From contig PMCH01000347.1 in NCBI GenBank assembly GCA_003154055.1, positions 1,856 through 9,292 of the forward strand: a DNA stretch of 7,437 nt. Reading direction: 5' to 3'. Source of the stretch: Acidobacteriaceae bacterium (lineage in GTDB: Bacteria; Acidobacteriota; Terriglobia; Terriglobales; Acidobacteriaceae). This document shows positions 1-6,144 of the stretch, one piece after another; positions within the stretch are counted from its first letter, which is position 1, and each line of letters starts with the position of its first letter. The notes below the pieces were generated by a model that was given only the letters and a program-made list of their open reading frames with translations, ran no database searches and was not told where the DNA came from. The translations under genes were made by a program, and so were the position numbers.

Positions 1-51
1 GCGGATGTGTATGTGGAGAGCGTGCGGAAATATCTGGGAAGTCAGAAGTGA
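1..51 (+). CDS. C-terminal end of an upstream gene (partial)
   Basis: Frame 1 is open from the left edge to a TGA at 49-51 and encodes ADVYVESVRKYLGSQK. Its mixed hydrophobic and charged pattern looks like a natural C-terminal helix, unlike the repeat-derived translations further right. Only 16 residues are visible, so no function can be assigned. The last codons (for G-S-Q-K) lie inside a 7-base repeat array that continues past the stop, so the tail of the protein may be repeat-derived. Another frame (5-202) is also open but translates repeats and is not credible. That the fragment is a real gene end is an inference supported by two other arrays here that also start at gene ends. Confidence 0.5.
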   Translation, partial: ADVYVESVRKYLGSQK

Positions 52-99
52 GATTGCAGAAGTGAGAAAACAGTTCTCAGTTCCCAGTTCTCGGTTCTC
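37..99. repeat. Heptanucleotide tandem array 1, nine degenerate units
   Basis: Read in steps of seven from base 37, nearly every unit starts with AG or GG. The left part is AGAAGTG-like (exact at 44-50 and 58-64). The right part is AGTTCTC-like (exact at 72-78 and 86-92, with one-base variants at 79-85 and 93-99). The seven-base phase holds through the change of unit type near 65-72. The array overlaps the stop codon of the upstream partial gene at 49-51. The AGTTCTC part matches the array at 4562-4591 at 27 of 30 positions. No open reading frame function is implied. Confidence 0.8.
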
Positions 100-124
100 A
101 GTCAAACGCTGGGCAAACCTTTCA

Positions 125-153
125 CCACGGGGGGGCACAGGGGCACACGGGGG
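125..153 (+). repeat. G-run dispersed repeat, copy 1
   Basis: Starts with CCAC, then G runs of 7, 4 and 5 separated by CACA and CACAC. A close copy lies at 4662-4689 and differs by one G and one C/A change. Both copies follow an AAACCT-type sequence a few bases upstream, so the repeat unit probably extends leftward. With the next G run (159-161) this strand fits a four-run quadruplex pattern with loops of 4-5 bases. Confidence 0.7.
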
Positions 154-163
154 AATTCGGGAG

Positions 164-184
164 GGCAGAGGGCAGATGGCAGAG
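164..184. repeat. Heptanucleotide array 2, three units
   Basis: Three consecutive seven-base units: GGCAGAG, GGCAGAT and GGCAGAG, followed by a divergent GTAAGAA. The unit sequence differs from array 1 but the period is the same. It sits in the non-coding stretch between the upstream gene and the fibre gene. Confidence 0.75.
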
Positions 185-234
185 GTAAGAACCTTTCCCT
201 AGCGAGTGCGCTGAGCGGGGTGAGGGGGAAGCAG

Positions 235-255
235 GTGCTTCGCTTCGCTCAGCAC
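235..255. repeat. Short hairpin element with a CGCTTCG core
   Basis: GTGCT (235-239) and AGCAC (251-255) are complementary arms around a core containing CGCTTCG (241-247). The same core occurs in the elements at 375-403, 4723-4786 and 6530-6593, so this may be a distant or different member of that repeat class. The GGATGACA end of those elements is missing here. Apart from this, the listed repeats and the terminator, I see nothing in 52-369. Confidence 0.45.
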
Positions 256-300
256 GTCAATTGGCACCGAAGGTCTGGGGGAAGAAGATGCGGAAGGGGC

Positions 301-324
301 GCCGCTCGGGGGAGCGGCTTTTTT
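301..324 (+). terminator. Intrinsic terminator upstream of the fibre gene
   Basis: A perfect 6-bp stem, GCCGCT (301-306) with AGCGGC (313-318), encloses a G-rich six-base loop and is followed by six T residues (319-324). It lies about 250 bases after the upstream stop codon but only 45 bases before the fibre start codon. It could therefore end upstream transcription or act as an attenuator in the fibre gene's leader. The 13 bases at its 3' end (317-329) recur exactly at the terminator after the fibre gene. Confidence 0.75.
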
Positions 325-356
325 ATTGGCCGGGGACGGCGGCGGTTGCGCGCATG

Positions 357-361
357 AGGAG
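357..361 (+). promoter_or_regulatory. Shine-Dalgarno site of the fibre gene
   Basis: AGGAG ends 8 bases before the ATG at 370. It decides the start: the next in-frame ATG, at 397, has only AGG directly against the codon. No convincing -35/-10 pair is visible between the terminator and this site. Confidence 0.7.
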
Positions 362-369
362 AGAGAGAA

Positions 370-3300
370 ATGCATAGGTCCTTCGCTTCGTTCAGGATGA
401 CAACGGAAAAGCGCTGGTCTGCGTTGCCGAAGATAACGGCGATGTTGCTGGCAGCAGTGATGAGCTCGGCAATGATGCGGGGGGCAGGGCCGGCGCTGAC
501 GACGATCATTGACACGGTGTATCGGGCGGATGGGACACCGGCGGGCGGGACGGCGCTGATTTCCTGGCCGTCGTTCATGACGGCGGAAGGGGATGCAGTG
601 GCGGCGGGAAGCAAGAGCGCGGGGATCGGAGCGGGGGGAGCATTTTCGACGAGCCTGGTTCCGAACGCGGGTGCGATTCCGGCGGGGACGTATTACACGG
701 TGGTGTTCCAGTTGGACGACAAAACGGTGCGGACGGAATACTGGTCGGTGCCGACGACATCGCCAACCACGATCGGGGTGGTGCGGGCGACGCCGGGGAC
801 GGGAGTGGCGAACGGCCTGGTATCGAAGCAGTACGTGGACGCGGCAGTGGCCAACCGGGCAGTGGACGCGGCGGTGGTTCACCTGGCGGGAGCGGAGGTG
901 GTGAACGGGACGAAACAGTTCGCGGCGCCGCCGGTGGTACCGGCGCCGGGCGGGGCGAACGATGCGGCCAACAAAGCGTACGTGGATCAGGCGGTGGCGA
1001 ACGTCGGCTCGGGGAGCTACGTTGCGAAAGCTGGGGACACGATGACGGGCCCGTTGACGCTGGCGGGGGATCCGGCGGCGCTGAACCAGGCGGCGAACCG
1101 GCACTATGTGGATACGGGGCTGGCGGGAAAGGCGAGCCTGGTCAATGGCGTGATCCCGGCATCGCAGGGCGGGACGCCGCCGGGGATTCGATATGCCACG
1201 ACGGGGCTGAACTGGTCGCAGACGATTTCGGGGAGTCTGAGCGCGGGAGTGCAGGCGACGGTTACGCTGACGCCGTGTCCGGCGGGCGTGGACACAACGA
1301 CGGGGGCGGGGTATGCGGTACTGATCGCAGGCGGGGGGAATAGCGAAGCGGTCAACGTGGTTTCGGGCACGGGCGGTTGTATTTCGGGGGCGGCGTCGGG
1401 GACGATCAAGTTCACTCCTTATTACTCTTACAGCCCGGGGTACACCATCGGGTCGGCCTCATCGGGAATCCAGGAAACGCTGAATGATGCGTGTGGAGTG
1501 GATTCGACGTACTGGAAGAACACGCAGTGCAACGTGACGATTCCGGCGAACGGGCCGAACAAATCGCTGAACACATATGCGGTGGCGGGCACAATCTATC
1601 TTCACGCGAACCAGTCGTCGTTGAGCGGGTACGGGGCGTCGCTGGCGTGCACCGGGCGAGGGGCGTGCCTGCAAGTTGGGAATCTCGCGAACTCAAACTC
1701 GTATGCAAACAACAGCATTGCCGGGATCAGCTTCCAGTCGCCCACCAACCGCACGACGGACCCGGCCTACGCGGGAGTTGCGATCACGCAAACGCAGAGG
1801 ACGTCGCAGGTGGTGACGATCACCACGGCGAGCGCGCACAACTTCCGGGTGGGTGACATGGTGACGATCCTGTTTACGGACAGCAGCGCGTACTGGGGGG
1901 ACGCGATGGTCACGGCGGTTCCGAGCAACACAACGTTTCAGTATGCGCACTCGGGGGCGAACCTTGCCGCGCAAACCACTCCGGGAGTAGTGGCGCTGAC
2001 CTATGTGGCGGTACTGGACAACGCGATGAACAGCCACTTCTCGGATATCTCGTATGACTTCGTCAGTGAAAATGGCCAGTTCAACAACTTTTTCGATCTG
2101 TGGGACGACGAGAACGCGCTCATCGAGCACTTCAATAACAATGCCATCAGCCTGGGCCAGGGGCCGAACTGGACGGGGTCGTTTATTTTCTCGGCGGGAA
2201 ACCAGAGCGCGCCGCAACAGATCGCGCCGGTGATCACGATGAGAGACTCCAACATCACGGCGAACTACTCGAATGGGATCACCGTCTACAACAGCAACGG
2301 AGTGTATGTCGAGAACACGGTGATCCAGGCGAGCGGACCATGGCAGTTGTATTCGGCAAATACGACGGGGAACTATCAGGGAGCGTATCTGAAGAACATT
2401 TACTCCGAGAGTTCGAGCAATGCAAATCCGCTGTCGCCGGTACGGTCGCCGTTCCCAGGGACAGGGATAGCCGGCCTGATTGCGGGACCGACCAGTGCGG
2501 CGGGAAAGTTTGAGGTTGCCGGGGCAGGCGCGATGCAGGGTTCTTTCCCGAGTGGGGGGAGCGGAGGGATCGCGTATTCCTACTTCATCGTAGCGAAAGA
2601 CAGCAGCAAGGGGACACAAACGTCACCGCTGCAGGTGTTGAACTACAACTCGACGGGGAGCGATTCGATCCCGGTGCGATGGCCACGGGTGGCGAACGGA
2701 ACGGACAGTATTTCTTATGACGTAATCCGGACATTGACTCCGGCCGGGGTGGGGGGAGTGTACCCGTACCCAAGTGGCTGTAACGGAGGCGCAACGAGCG
2801 CCTGCGGCACGGTGGCGACGAACCTGGCGCAGTGTTCCGGCCTGGTGTGCACGTACACGGACAGCGGTTCGGCGGTGACCTCCACCTATACGATCCTGCA
2901 GGGCAACTACACGGGAAACCTGATCTTCTGGCCGGGCTCGATTGTTACGGTGAACAAGAGCGTTGCGGTGGATGTGGAGCATGGGAACGTGGTGGGAGTG
3001 GGGCTGAGCGGGAATCCGGCGCAGATTGCCGGTGAATGCTCGGGATATGGGGCGGGGTCCGCGGGCGGGTACACGGCTTGCATCTCGAGCATTACGTCGT
3101 CCAACAATGATGTTCCGAACCAGACAGCGGCGCTGGTAACGGATGGCGTAGCGGCGGGAGGCGGGATGGCGCTCACGAAGGGGCGCTTGAACTTCTCCAT
3201 GTCGCCGTGGTCGGCCCTGCAACCGCACCACATCATCACGCTGATTGATTCGGAGCCGGGCAAGACGCGGGCGACGGCTGGGTATCGTCCCGCAGCCAGC

Positions 3301-4563
3301 CCGAATGATACGTGGATAGGGACGGACGTTCCGACGGCAGTGAGCGCAAGCCAGGGGCAACTGGCGTTTGGAGCACCGGTGTCGATAACGAACTACATTG
3401 CCGCAACCGGGGACGGCACGACGCAAAACTGGAAAGAGCGGCTGAACGCAACCCTGAAAGAGTTCAATATCGGGGTGAAGTTCGACCAGAGCGTGACGAT
3501 TGCGGGACTGGCGAGCGGGTGCCTGAATGTCGCGTCGGGGGTGATTGGGTCGACCGGAGCTCCGTGCGGGAGTGGAGGCGGGGGAACCGGAATCACGTCG
3601 CTGAACGGCCTTACGGGCTCGGCACAGAGCTTTGCGCAAACAAACGACACGAATGTGACGCTGGGGATCACGAGCGCCGGGACCACACACACGTTCGCGA
3701 TGGGATGGACGGGGCTGCTGGCCGCGGCACGAGGCGGAACCGGGGTGAGCGATTTTTCGTTCAGCGGGAACACGCACAAGGCGGTAACGCTGAGCGGCTC
3801 CACTACGAGTGGCGATTGCGCGAAGTTTGATAGGAGTGGGAATCTTACGGACGCGGGGGCGGCTTGCGGCTCGGGAGGCGGGGGTGCGGTGTCATCGGTG
3901 TTCGGGCGGACGGGCGCCGTGGTGGCGGCGAGCGGGGACTACTCGGTGTCGCAGGTAACGGGAGCGGCGGCAGACTCCGCGGTGGCGCATAACAGCGGCG
4001 CGGAGACGATCGCGGGGGCGAAGACGTTCTCGAACGATGTGACGCTGAGCGGGAACCTGAACGTTGCCGGGAACATTGTGCAGACGGGCGCGGGGCCGTG
4101 GAGCGCAGAGGGGGCGTACGGGACGATGACGCCGGCGGCGGCTGGAAAATCGAAGATCGGGTTCGGGGCCAACGGGAAGCTGGCGGTGTCGGAGAATGCG
4201 GGCGCGGTCACGGAGGTGGCGAAGAATTATCCGCAACAGTTCACGTACACGTTCTTCGACGCGAATAACCTGCTGACAACTTCGCTGGCGGTGCCGTCGA
4301 TTTATGTGAACCGGGCAGCGGCGTTCCATGTCGTCGAGGTGTACTGCGAAATTGATGGAGGGACGGCAACGATCAATCTGCAGACGGGCGGGGCGAACGT
4401 TTTGAGTTCGGACCTGGCATGTTCGATGGGAGGAGCGACGACGTCTTCATTTGTGGCGGGGAAGGACGCGGTGGGGGTGGGAATGAAGATCGGGCATGTG
4501 ACGGCGATGGCTACGGGGGCGTTGCATCGGATGAATGTGGTGGTGAAGTACACGGTGGATTAG
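370..4563 (+). CDS. Large exported phage tail-fibre-like protein with central beta-helix-like region (1397 aa)
   Basis: Role: probably a surface or receptor-binding fibre; no catalytic motif is evident. The N-terminus carries a signal-like segment (basic residues K14, R15 and K21, hydrophobic 22-36, small residues near 39-42), so export is likely. Residues 45-140 form a small beta-rich domain. Residues 150-250 carry three Y-V-D fibre motifs (155-157, 204-206, 246-248), including DAANKAYVD (198-206), plus GDTMTGPLTL (222-231), all typical of phage tail fibres. Residues 366-685 are Ser/Asn/Gly-rich and beta-helix-like. Residues around 735-790 resemble a beta-sandwich. Glycine hinges follow two cysteine pairs (C1051/C1066 and C1150/C1166). 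Residues 1176-1221 hold the fibre motifs VFGRTGAVV and an A-G-A-E-T-I-A-G-A-K-T-F segment, which echoes 171-184. Residues 1285-1397 form a distinct C-terminal domain. The start at 370 is chosen for its Shine-Dalgarno site; codons 3-12 derive from a dispersed repeat, and M10 (397) is the alternative. Exact family and ligand are unknown. Confidence 0.85.
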   Translation: MHRSFASFRMTTEKRWSALPKITAMLLAAVMSSAMMRGAGPALTTIIDTVYRADGTPAGGTALISWPSFMTAEGDAVAAGSKSAGIGAGGAFSTSLVPNAGAIPAGTYYTVVFQLDDKTVRTEYWSVPTTSPTTIGVVRATPGTGVANGLVSKQYVDAAVANRAVDAAVVHLAGAEVVNGTKQFAAPPVVPAPGGANDAANKAYVDQAVANVGSGSYVAKAGDTMTGPLTLAGDPAALNQAANRHYVDTGLAGKASLVNGVIPASQGGTPPGIRYATTGLNWSQTISGSLSAGVQATVTLTPCPAGVDTTTGAGYAVLIAGGGNSEAVNVVSGTGGCISGAASGTIKFTPYYSYSPGYTIGSASSGIQETLNDACGVDSTYWKNTQCNVTIPANGPNKSLNTYAVAGTIYLHANQSSLSGYGASLACTGRGACLQVGNLANSNSYANNSIAGISFQSPTNRTTDPAYAGVAITQTQRTSQVVTITTASAHNFRVGDMVTILFTDSSAYWGDAMVTAVPSNTTFQYAHSGANLAAQTTPGVVALTYVAVLDNAMNSHFSDISYDFVSENGQFNNFFDLWDDENALIEHFNNNAISLGQGPNWTGSFIFSAGNQSAPQQIAPVITMRDSNITANYSNGITVYNSNGVYVENTVIQASGPWQLYSANTTGNYQGAYLKNIYSESSSNANPLSPVRSPFPGTGIAGLIAGPTSAAGKFEVAGAGAMQGSFPSGGSGGIAYSYFIVAKDSSKGTQTSPLQVLNYNSTGSDSIPVRWPRVANGTDSISYDVIRTLTPAGVGGVYPYPSGCNGGATSACGTVATNLAQCSGLVCTYTDSGSAVTSTYTILQGNYTGNLIFWPGSIVTVNKSVAVDVEHGNVVGVGLSGNPAQIAGECSGYGAGSAGGYTACISSITSSNNDVPNQTAALVTDGVAAGGGMALTKGRLNFSMSPWSALQPHHIITLIDSEPGKTRATAGYRPAASPNDTWIGTDVPTAVSASQGQLAFGAPVSITNYIAATGDGTTQNWKERLNATLKEFNIGVKFDQSVTIAGLASGCLNVASGVIGSTGAPCGSGGGGTGITSLNGLTGSAQSFAQTNDTNVTLGITSAGTTHTFAMGWTGLLAAARGGTGVSDFSFSGNTHKAVTLSGSTTSGDCAKFDRSGNLTDAGAACGSGGGGAVSSVFGRTGAVVAASGDYSVSQVTGAAADSAVAHNSGAETIAGAKTFSNDVTLSGNLNVAGNIVQTGAGPWSAEGAYGTMTPAAAGKSKIGFGANGKLAVSENAGAVTEVAKNYPQQFTYTFFDANNLLTTSLAVPSIYVNRAAAFHVVEVYCEIDGGTATINLQTGGANVLSSDLACSMGGATTSSFVAGKDAVGVGMKIGHVTAMATGALHRMNVVVKYTVD
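375..403 (+). repeat. Short copy of the GGTCCTTCG/CAGGATGACA repeat inside the fibre gene start
   Basis: This stretch has the same ends as the elements at 4723-4786 and 6530-6593 (TAGG-GTCCTTCG on the left, TCAGGATGACAA on the right), joined directly through the CTTCG core without the long hairpin arms. It encodes residues R3 to T12 of the fibre protein. It lies between the Shine-Dalgarno site and the signal peptide core, so the element has either been co-opted as coding sequence or marks a misplaced start. Confidence 0.75.
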
Positions 4564-4591
4564 TTCTCAGCTCCCGGTTCTCAGTTCTCAG
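4562..4591. repeat. Heptanucleotide array 3, overlapping the fibre stop codon
   Basis: Four seven-base units of AGTTCTC type (exact at 4562-4568 and 4583-4589, variants AGCTCCC and GGTTCTC between) start at the second base of the TAG stop at 4561-4563. They match 72-101 at 27 of 30 positions in the same orientation. The terminator hairpin begins three bases later. Confidence 0.85.
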
Positions 4592-4593
4592 AG

Positions 4594-4615
4594 GCGCGCT
4601 GCGGCGCGCTTTTTT
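4594..4615 (+). terminator. Intrinsic terminator of the fibre gene
   Basis: GCGCGC (4594-4599) pairs with GCGCGC (4604-4609) around a TGCG loop, followed by six T residues (4610-4615). It lies about 30 bases after the stop codon, the expected place for the end of the fibre transcript. This suggests the fibre gene is transcribed separately from the small genes downstream. Confidence 0.85.
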
Positions 4616-4661
4616 ATTGGGGCGAGCGGGGCGGCGCAGGGGTCAAGACCAAAAACCTGAA

Positions 4662-4689
4662 CCACGGGGGGCACAGGGGAACACGGGGG
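4662..4689 (+). repeat. G-run dispersed repeat, copy 2
   Basis: CCAC is followed by G runs of 6, 4 and 5. It matches copy 1 at 125-153 apart from one G and one base change, and it has a similar AAACCT sequence just upstream. No fourth run of three G follows closely, so quadruplex potential is weaker than in copy 1. Confidence 0.7.
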
Positions 4690-4722
4690 AAGGCCTCATG
4701 GTCGCAGCCGATGATCAGGGAA

Positions 4723-4786
4723 TAGGGGTCCTTCGACGCCACAGTTGCTCCGCTTCGCGGAGCAACTGTTCCGCTCAGGATGACAA
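4723..4786. repeat. Hairpin repeat element with conserved flanks, copy C
   Basis: Left flank TAGGGGTCCTTCGAC (4723-4737) and right flank CCGCTCAGGATGACAA (4771-4786) enclose a perfect 13-bp inverted repeat, 4741-4753 with 4757-4769, around a TTC loop. The flanks are shared with 6530-6593 but the arms are different. No T run follows, so it is not a standard terminator. It lies between the fibre terminator and the next gene. Confidence 0.85.
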
Positions 4787-4834
4787 GGGTTAATAGTTCG
4801 CGGCTAGCAAACGGCTCGCAAGCGGGAGAAATCG

Positions 4835-5425
4835 ATGAGAGTGATGCGGATTCTGGCGGCGGTTGTGATTTGCGCCGTCGCGGTGTCGTGCTGGGCGGCG
4901 ACTTACTACGTGGATGCGACGGGCGGGAGTGACGGGAATGACGGGCTGTCGCAGGCGACGGCGTGGAAGACGGTGGCGAAGGTGAATGGGAGTACTTTCT
5001 CGCCGGGGGATCAGATCCTGTTCCGGCGCGGTGGAGTCTGGAACGAGAGCCTGGTGCCGCCGTCGAGTGGGGCGTCGGGGAATCCGATCATCTTTGATGC
5101 GTATGGAACCGGGGAAGCTCCGACGCTGACGGGATATGCCGGGCTGGCGGCGGCGAACTGGACGCTGGATTCGGGGAACATCTGGAAGACGTCGATCACG
5201 GCGACTTCATTCAGCTATGTGCTGTTTGGCTGGATCGGGAGCAATGGGACGGTCGGAAGCGTGTGGGGAACGAAGTTCACATCGGGGAAATCGGCGCTGG
5301 TGGCGCCGTATCAGTTCTATTTTTCAACGAACGTTCTTTATGTGCACTCGCCGTCAAACCCGGCGACGTACTACGGCAGCATGGCGGCGATGCTGATGGC
5401 GAACGGGCAGATGCTGTACATCTGA
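4835..5425 (+). CDS. Secreted beta-helix protein, N-terminal part only (truncated)
   Basis: This 196-residue protein starts with a signal peptide (R2, R5, hydrophobic 6-18, cleavage probably near A21-A22; C19 makes a lipoprotein signal conceivable but the box is poor). The mature part opens with TYYVDATGGSDGNDG, then AWKTVAKVN, FSPGDQILFRRGGVW and a segment predicting G-N-P-I-I-F-D-A-Y-G. This is the usual opening of secreted right-handed parallel beta-helix (pectate-lyase-like) proteins, which normally continue for hundreds of residues of helical rungs. Here the frame stops right after A-N-G-Q-M-L-Y-I, where the first rungs would be expected. A deletion or nonsense truncation is the simplest explanation, and a functional enzyme is unlikely. 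GGGAG (4824-4828) lies 6 bases before the ATG and supports this start. The next gene begins 47 bases downstream. Confidence 0.75.
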   Translation: MRVMRILAAVVICAVAVSCWAATYYVDATGGSDGNDGLSQATAWKTVAKVNGSTFSPGDQILFRRGGVWNESLVPPSSGASGNPIIFDAYGTGEAPTLTGYAGLAAANWTLDSGNIWKTSITATSFSYVLFGWIGSNGTVGSVWGTKFTSGKSALVAPYQFYFSTNVLYVHSPSNPATYYGSMAAMLMANGQMLYI

Positions 5426-5472
5426 AACATCCGGATGATGAAGCGGGGTATGTGGAGCGGGAGCAACCGCCG

Positions 5473-5727
5473 ATGGTGTTCCGCATGAGCACCAGTGAGT
5501 TTCAGCAGGAAGTGCTGGAGAAGCTGGGACAACTGCAAGCGAAGATGGACATGCTGGTGGGGAATGGGCAGCCTGGCCGGGTCAAACTGGTCGAGGATCG
5601 CCTAACGGCTCTCGAGCGGAATGACATCCGGCGCAATGTATACGATCGCATCGTGACGGCGGGCATCGCGTTCGTGGTAAGCGCGGCGAGCGCGGCGATT
5701 GCGCTGCACGACCGTTTTCTGAAGTAG
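5473..5727 (+). CDS. Small coiled-coil membrane protein, holin/XhlA-like (84 aa)
   Basis: Residues 8-54 are charged and helical with heptad-like spacing (VLEKLGQLQ, then VEDRLTALERND), interrupted by a Gly/Pro turn near 30-35. Residues 60-78 (IVTAGIAFVVSAASAAIAL) form one membrane segment, followed by a short basic tail. An N-terminal coiled coil with a single C-terminal membrane helix at about this length is the plan of XhlA-type phage accessory lysis proteins. The match is by architecture, not by a diagnostic motif. GGGAG (5459-5463) is 9 bases before the ATG at 5473; the ATG at 5485 has no suitable site. The frame stays open upstream to at least 5263 inside the preceding gene, but that part reads as an out-of-frame shadow. 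Its place after fibre-type genes fits a phage tail/lysis region. Confidence 0.7.
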   Translation: MVFRMSTSEFQQEVLEKLGQLQAKMDMLVGNGQPGRVKLVEDRLTALERNDIRRNVYDRIVTAGIAFVVSAASAAIALHDRFLK

Positions 5728-5732
5728 CGAAC

Positions 5733-5760
5733 GAGTGGCGAGTGGCGGGCGCCGGGCGCC
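5733..5760. repeat. Heptanucleotide array 4, just after a stop codon
   Basis: Two exact GAGTGGC units (5733-5739, 5740-5746) are followed in phase by two exact GGGCGCC units (5747-5753, 5754-5760). The second type keeps positions 1, 3, 5 and 7 of the first. The array begins five bases after the TAG at 5725-5727. Both the period and the placement repeat what is seen at 37-99 and 4562-4591. Confidence 0.8.
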
Positions 5761-5784
5761 GCAAACTTGCATGAGGGGTTTGAG

Positions 5785-5808
5785 GATCTTCGAACCTCAT
5801 TCGAGATC
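5785..5808. other. Imperfect inverted repeat in the leader of the 86-aa gene
   Basis: GATCT and CGAA (5785-5794, one bulged T at 5790) pair with TTCG and AGATC (5800-5808) around a CCTCA loop. An alternative stem pairs TGAGG (5781-5785) with that CCTCA (5795-5799). A purine- and A-rich stretch leads from here to the Shine-Dalgarno site. It could be an operator or a leader hairpin; there is no T run, so a terminator is unlikely. Confidence 0.4.
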
Positions 5809-5840
5809 TGCAAAACACAAGAAAAAACAGGAGAGCAGTC

Positions 5841-6101
5841 ATGAATTTCTTGCAGAAGCTGCTGCAGGGGATTGCGTTTGTCCCGGCAGTAGTGAACGGA
5901 ATCGAAGGATTATTCGGAAGCCGATCCGGACAGGAGAAGAAAGAGTCGGCAGTTTCCTTTGTAGCAGCGGCGATTCAGCTGAGCGAGGCAGTCGCGAACC
6001 GGGAGATTGTGGACGAAGAGAAGTTCAAGGAAGGATTGTCGAAAGCGATTGACGGCACAGTGGAGTGCCTGAATGCGTCGAGTTGGGCGCGGGCGAAGTA
6101 G
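5841..6101 (+). CDS. Small helical protein of unknown function (86 aa)
   Basis: I do not recognise the family. Residues 1-26 are hydrophobic or amphipathic (FLQKLLQGIAFVPAVVNGI), followed by a charged linker around GQEKKES (31-37), then two helical stretches (SFVAAAIQLSEAVANRE and EEKFKEGLSKAIDGTVECL). There is one cysteine and no clear membrane span or signal peptide. AGGAG (5829-5833) lies 7 bases before the ATG. The gene sits between the holin-like gene and another small helical gene 43 bases downstream, so joint expression with the latter is likely. It could be a small phage accessory or membrane-peripheral protein; this is inferred from position only. Confidence 0.7.
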   Translation: MNFLQKLLQGIAFVPAVVNGIEGLFGSRSGQEKKESAVSFVAAAIQLSEAVANREIVDEEKFKEGLSKAIDGTVECLNASSWARAK

Positions 6102-6107
6102 ATAAGA

Positions 6108-6121
6108 CGGCCGGAAGGCCG
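6108..6121 (+). other. Small hairpin between the two small helical genes
   Basis: CGGCC (6108-6112) pairs with GGCCG (6117-6121) around a GGAA tetraloop, seven bases after the stop of the first gene. No T run follows. It may stabilise or separate the two cistrons rather than terminate transcription. Confidence 0.45.
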
Positions 6122-6144
6122 AAATTCATAAGCGAGGAACTCAA

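Noticed and set aside
37..99. CRISPR array
   Set aside because: The units are 7 bases long and contiguous with no spacers, and no cas gene is visible.
5..202. Plus-strand open frame of 65 codons at the left edge
   Set aside because: It translates the heptamer and G-run repeats, while the competing frame ending at 51 looks like a genuine C-terminus.
199..1104. Minus-strand open frame of 301 codons opposite the fibre gene start
   Set aside because: Its translation is dominated by Arg, His and Pro, as expected from the reverse of G-ending codons, it runs through terminator and repeats, and no family motif is present.
1693..3777. Two long minus-strand open frames (1693-2619 and 2623-3777)
   Set aside because: Both lie wholly inside the fibre gene, are Arg/His-rich and have no recognisable domain; the plus-strand frame carries clear fibre motifs.
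5263..5472. Upstream extension of the holin-like gene to an ATG at 5263
   Set aside because: It overlaps the beta-helix gene out of frame, and the ATG at 5473 has a well-placed ribosome binding site. It is kept only as a possible frameshift remnant.
6108..6121. Hairpin as a terminator between the two small helical genes
   Set aside because: The stem is only 5 bp and no T run follows.
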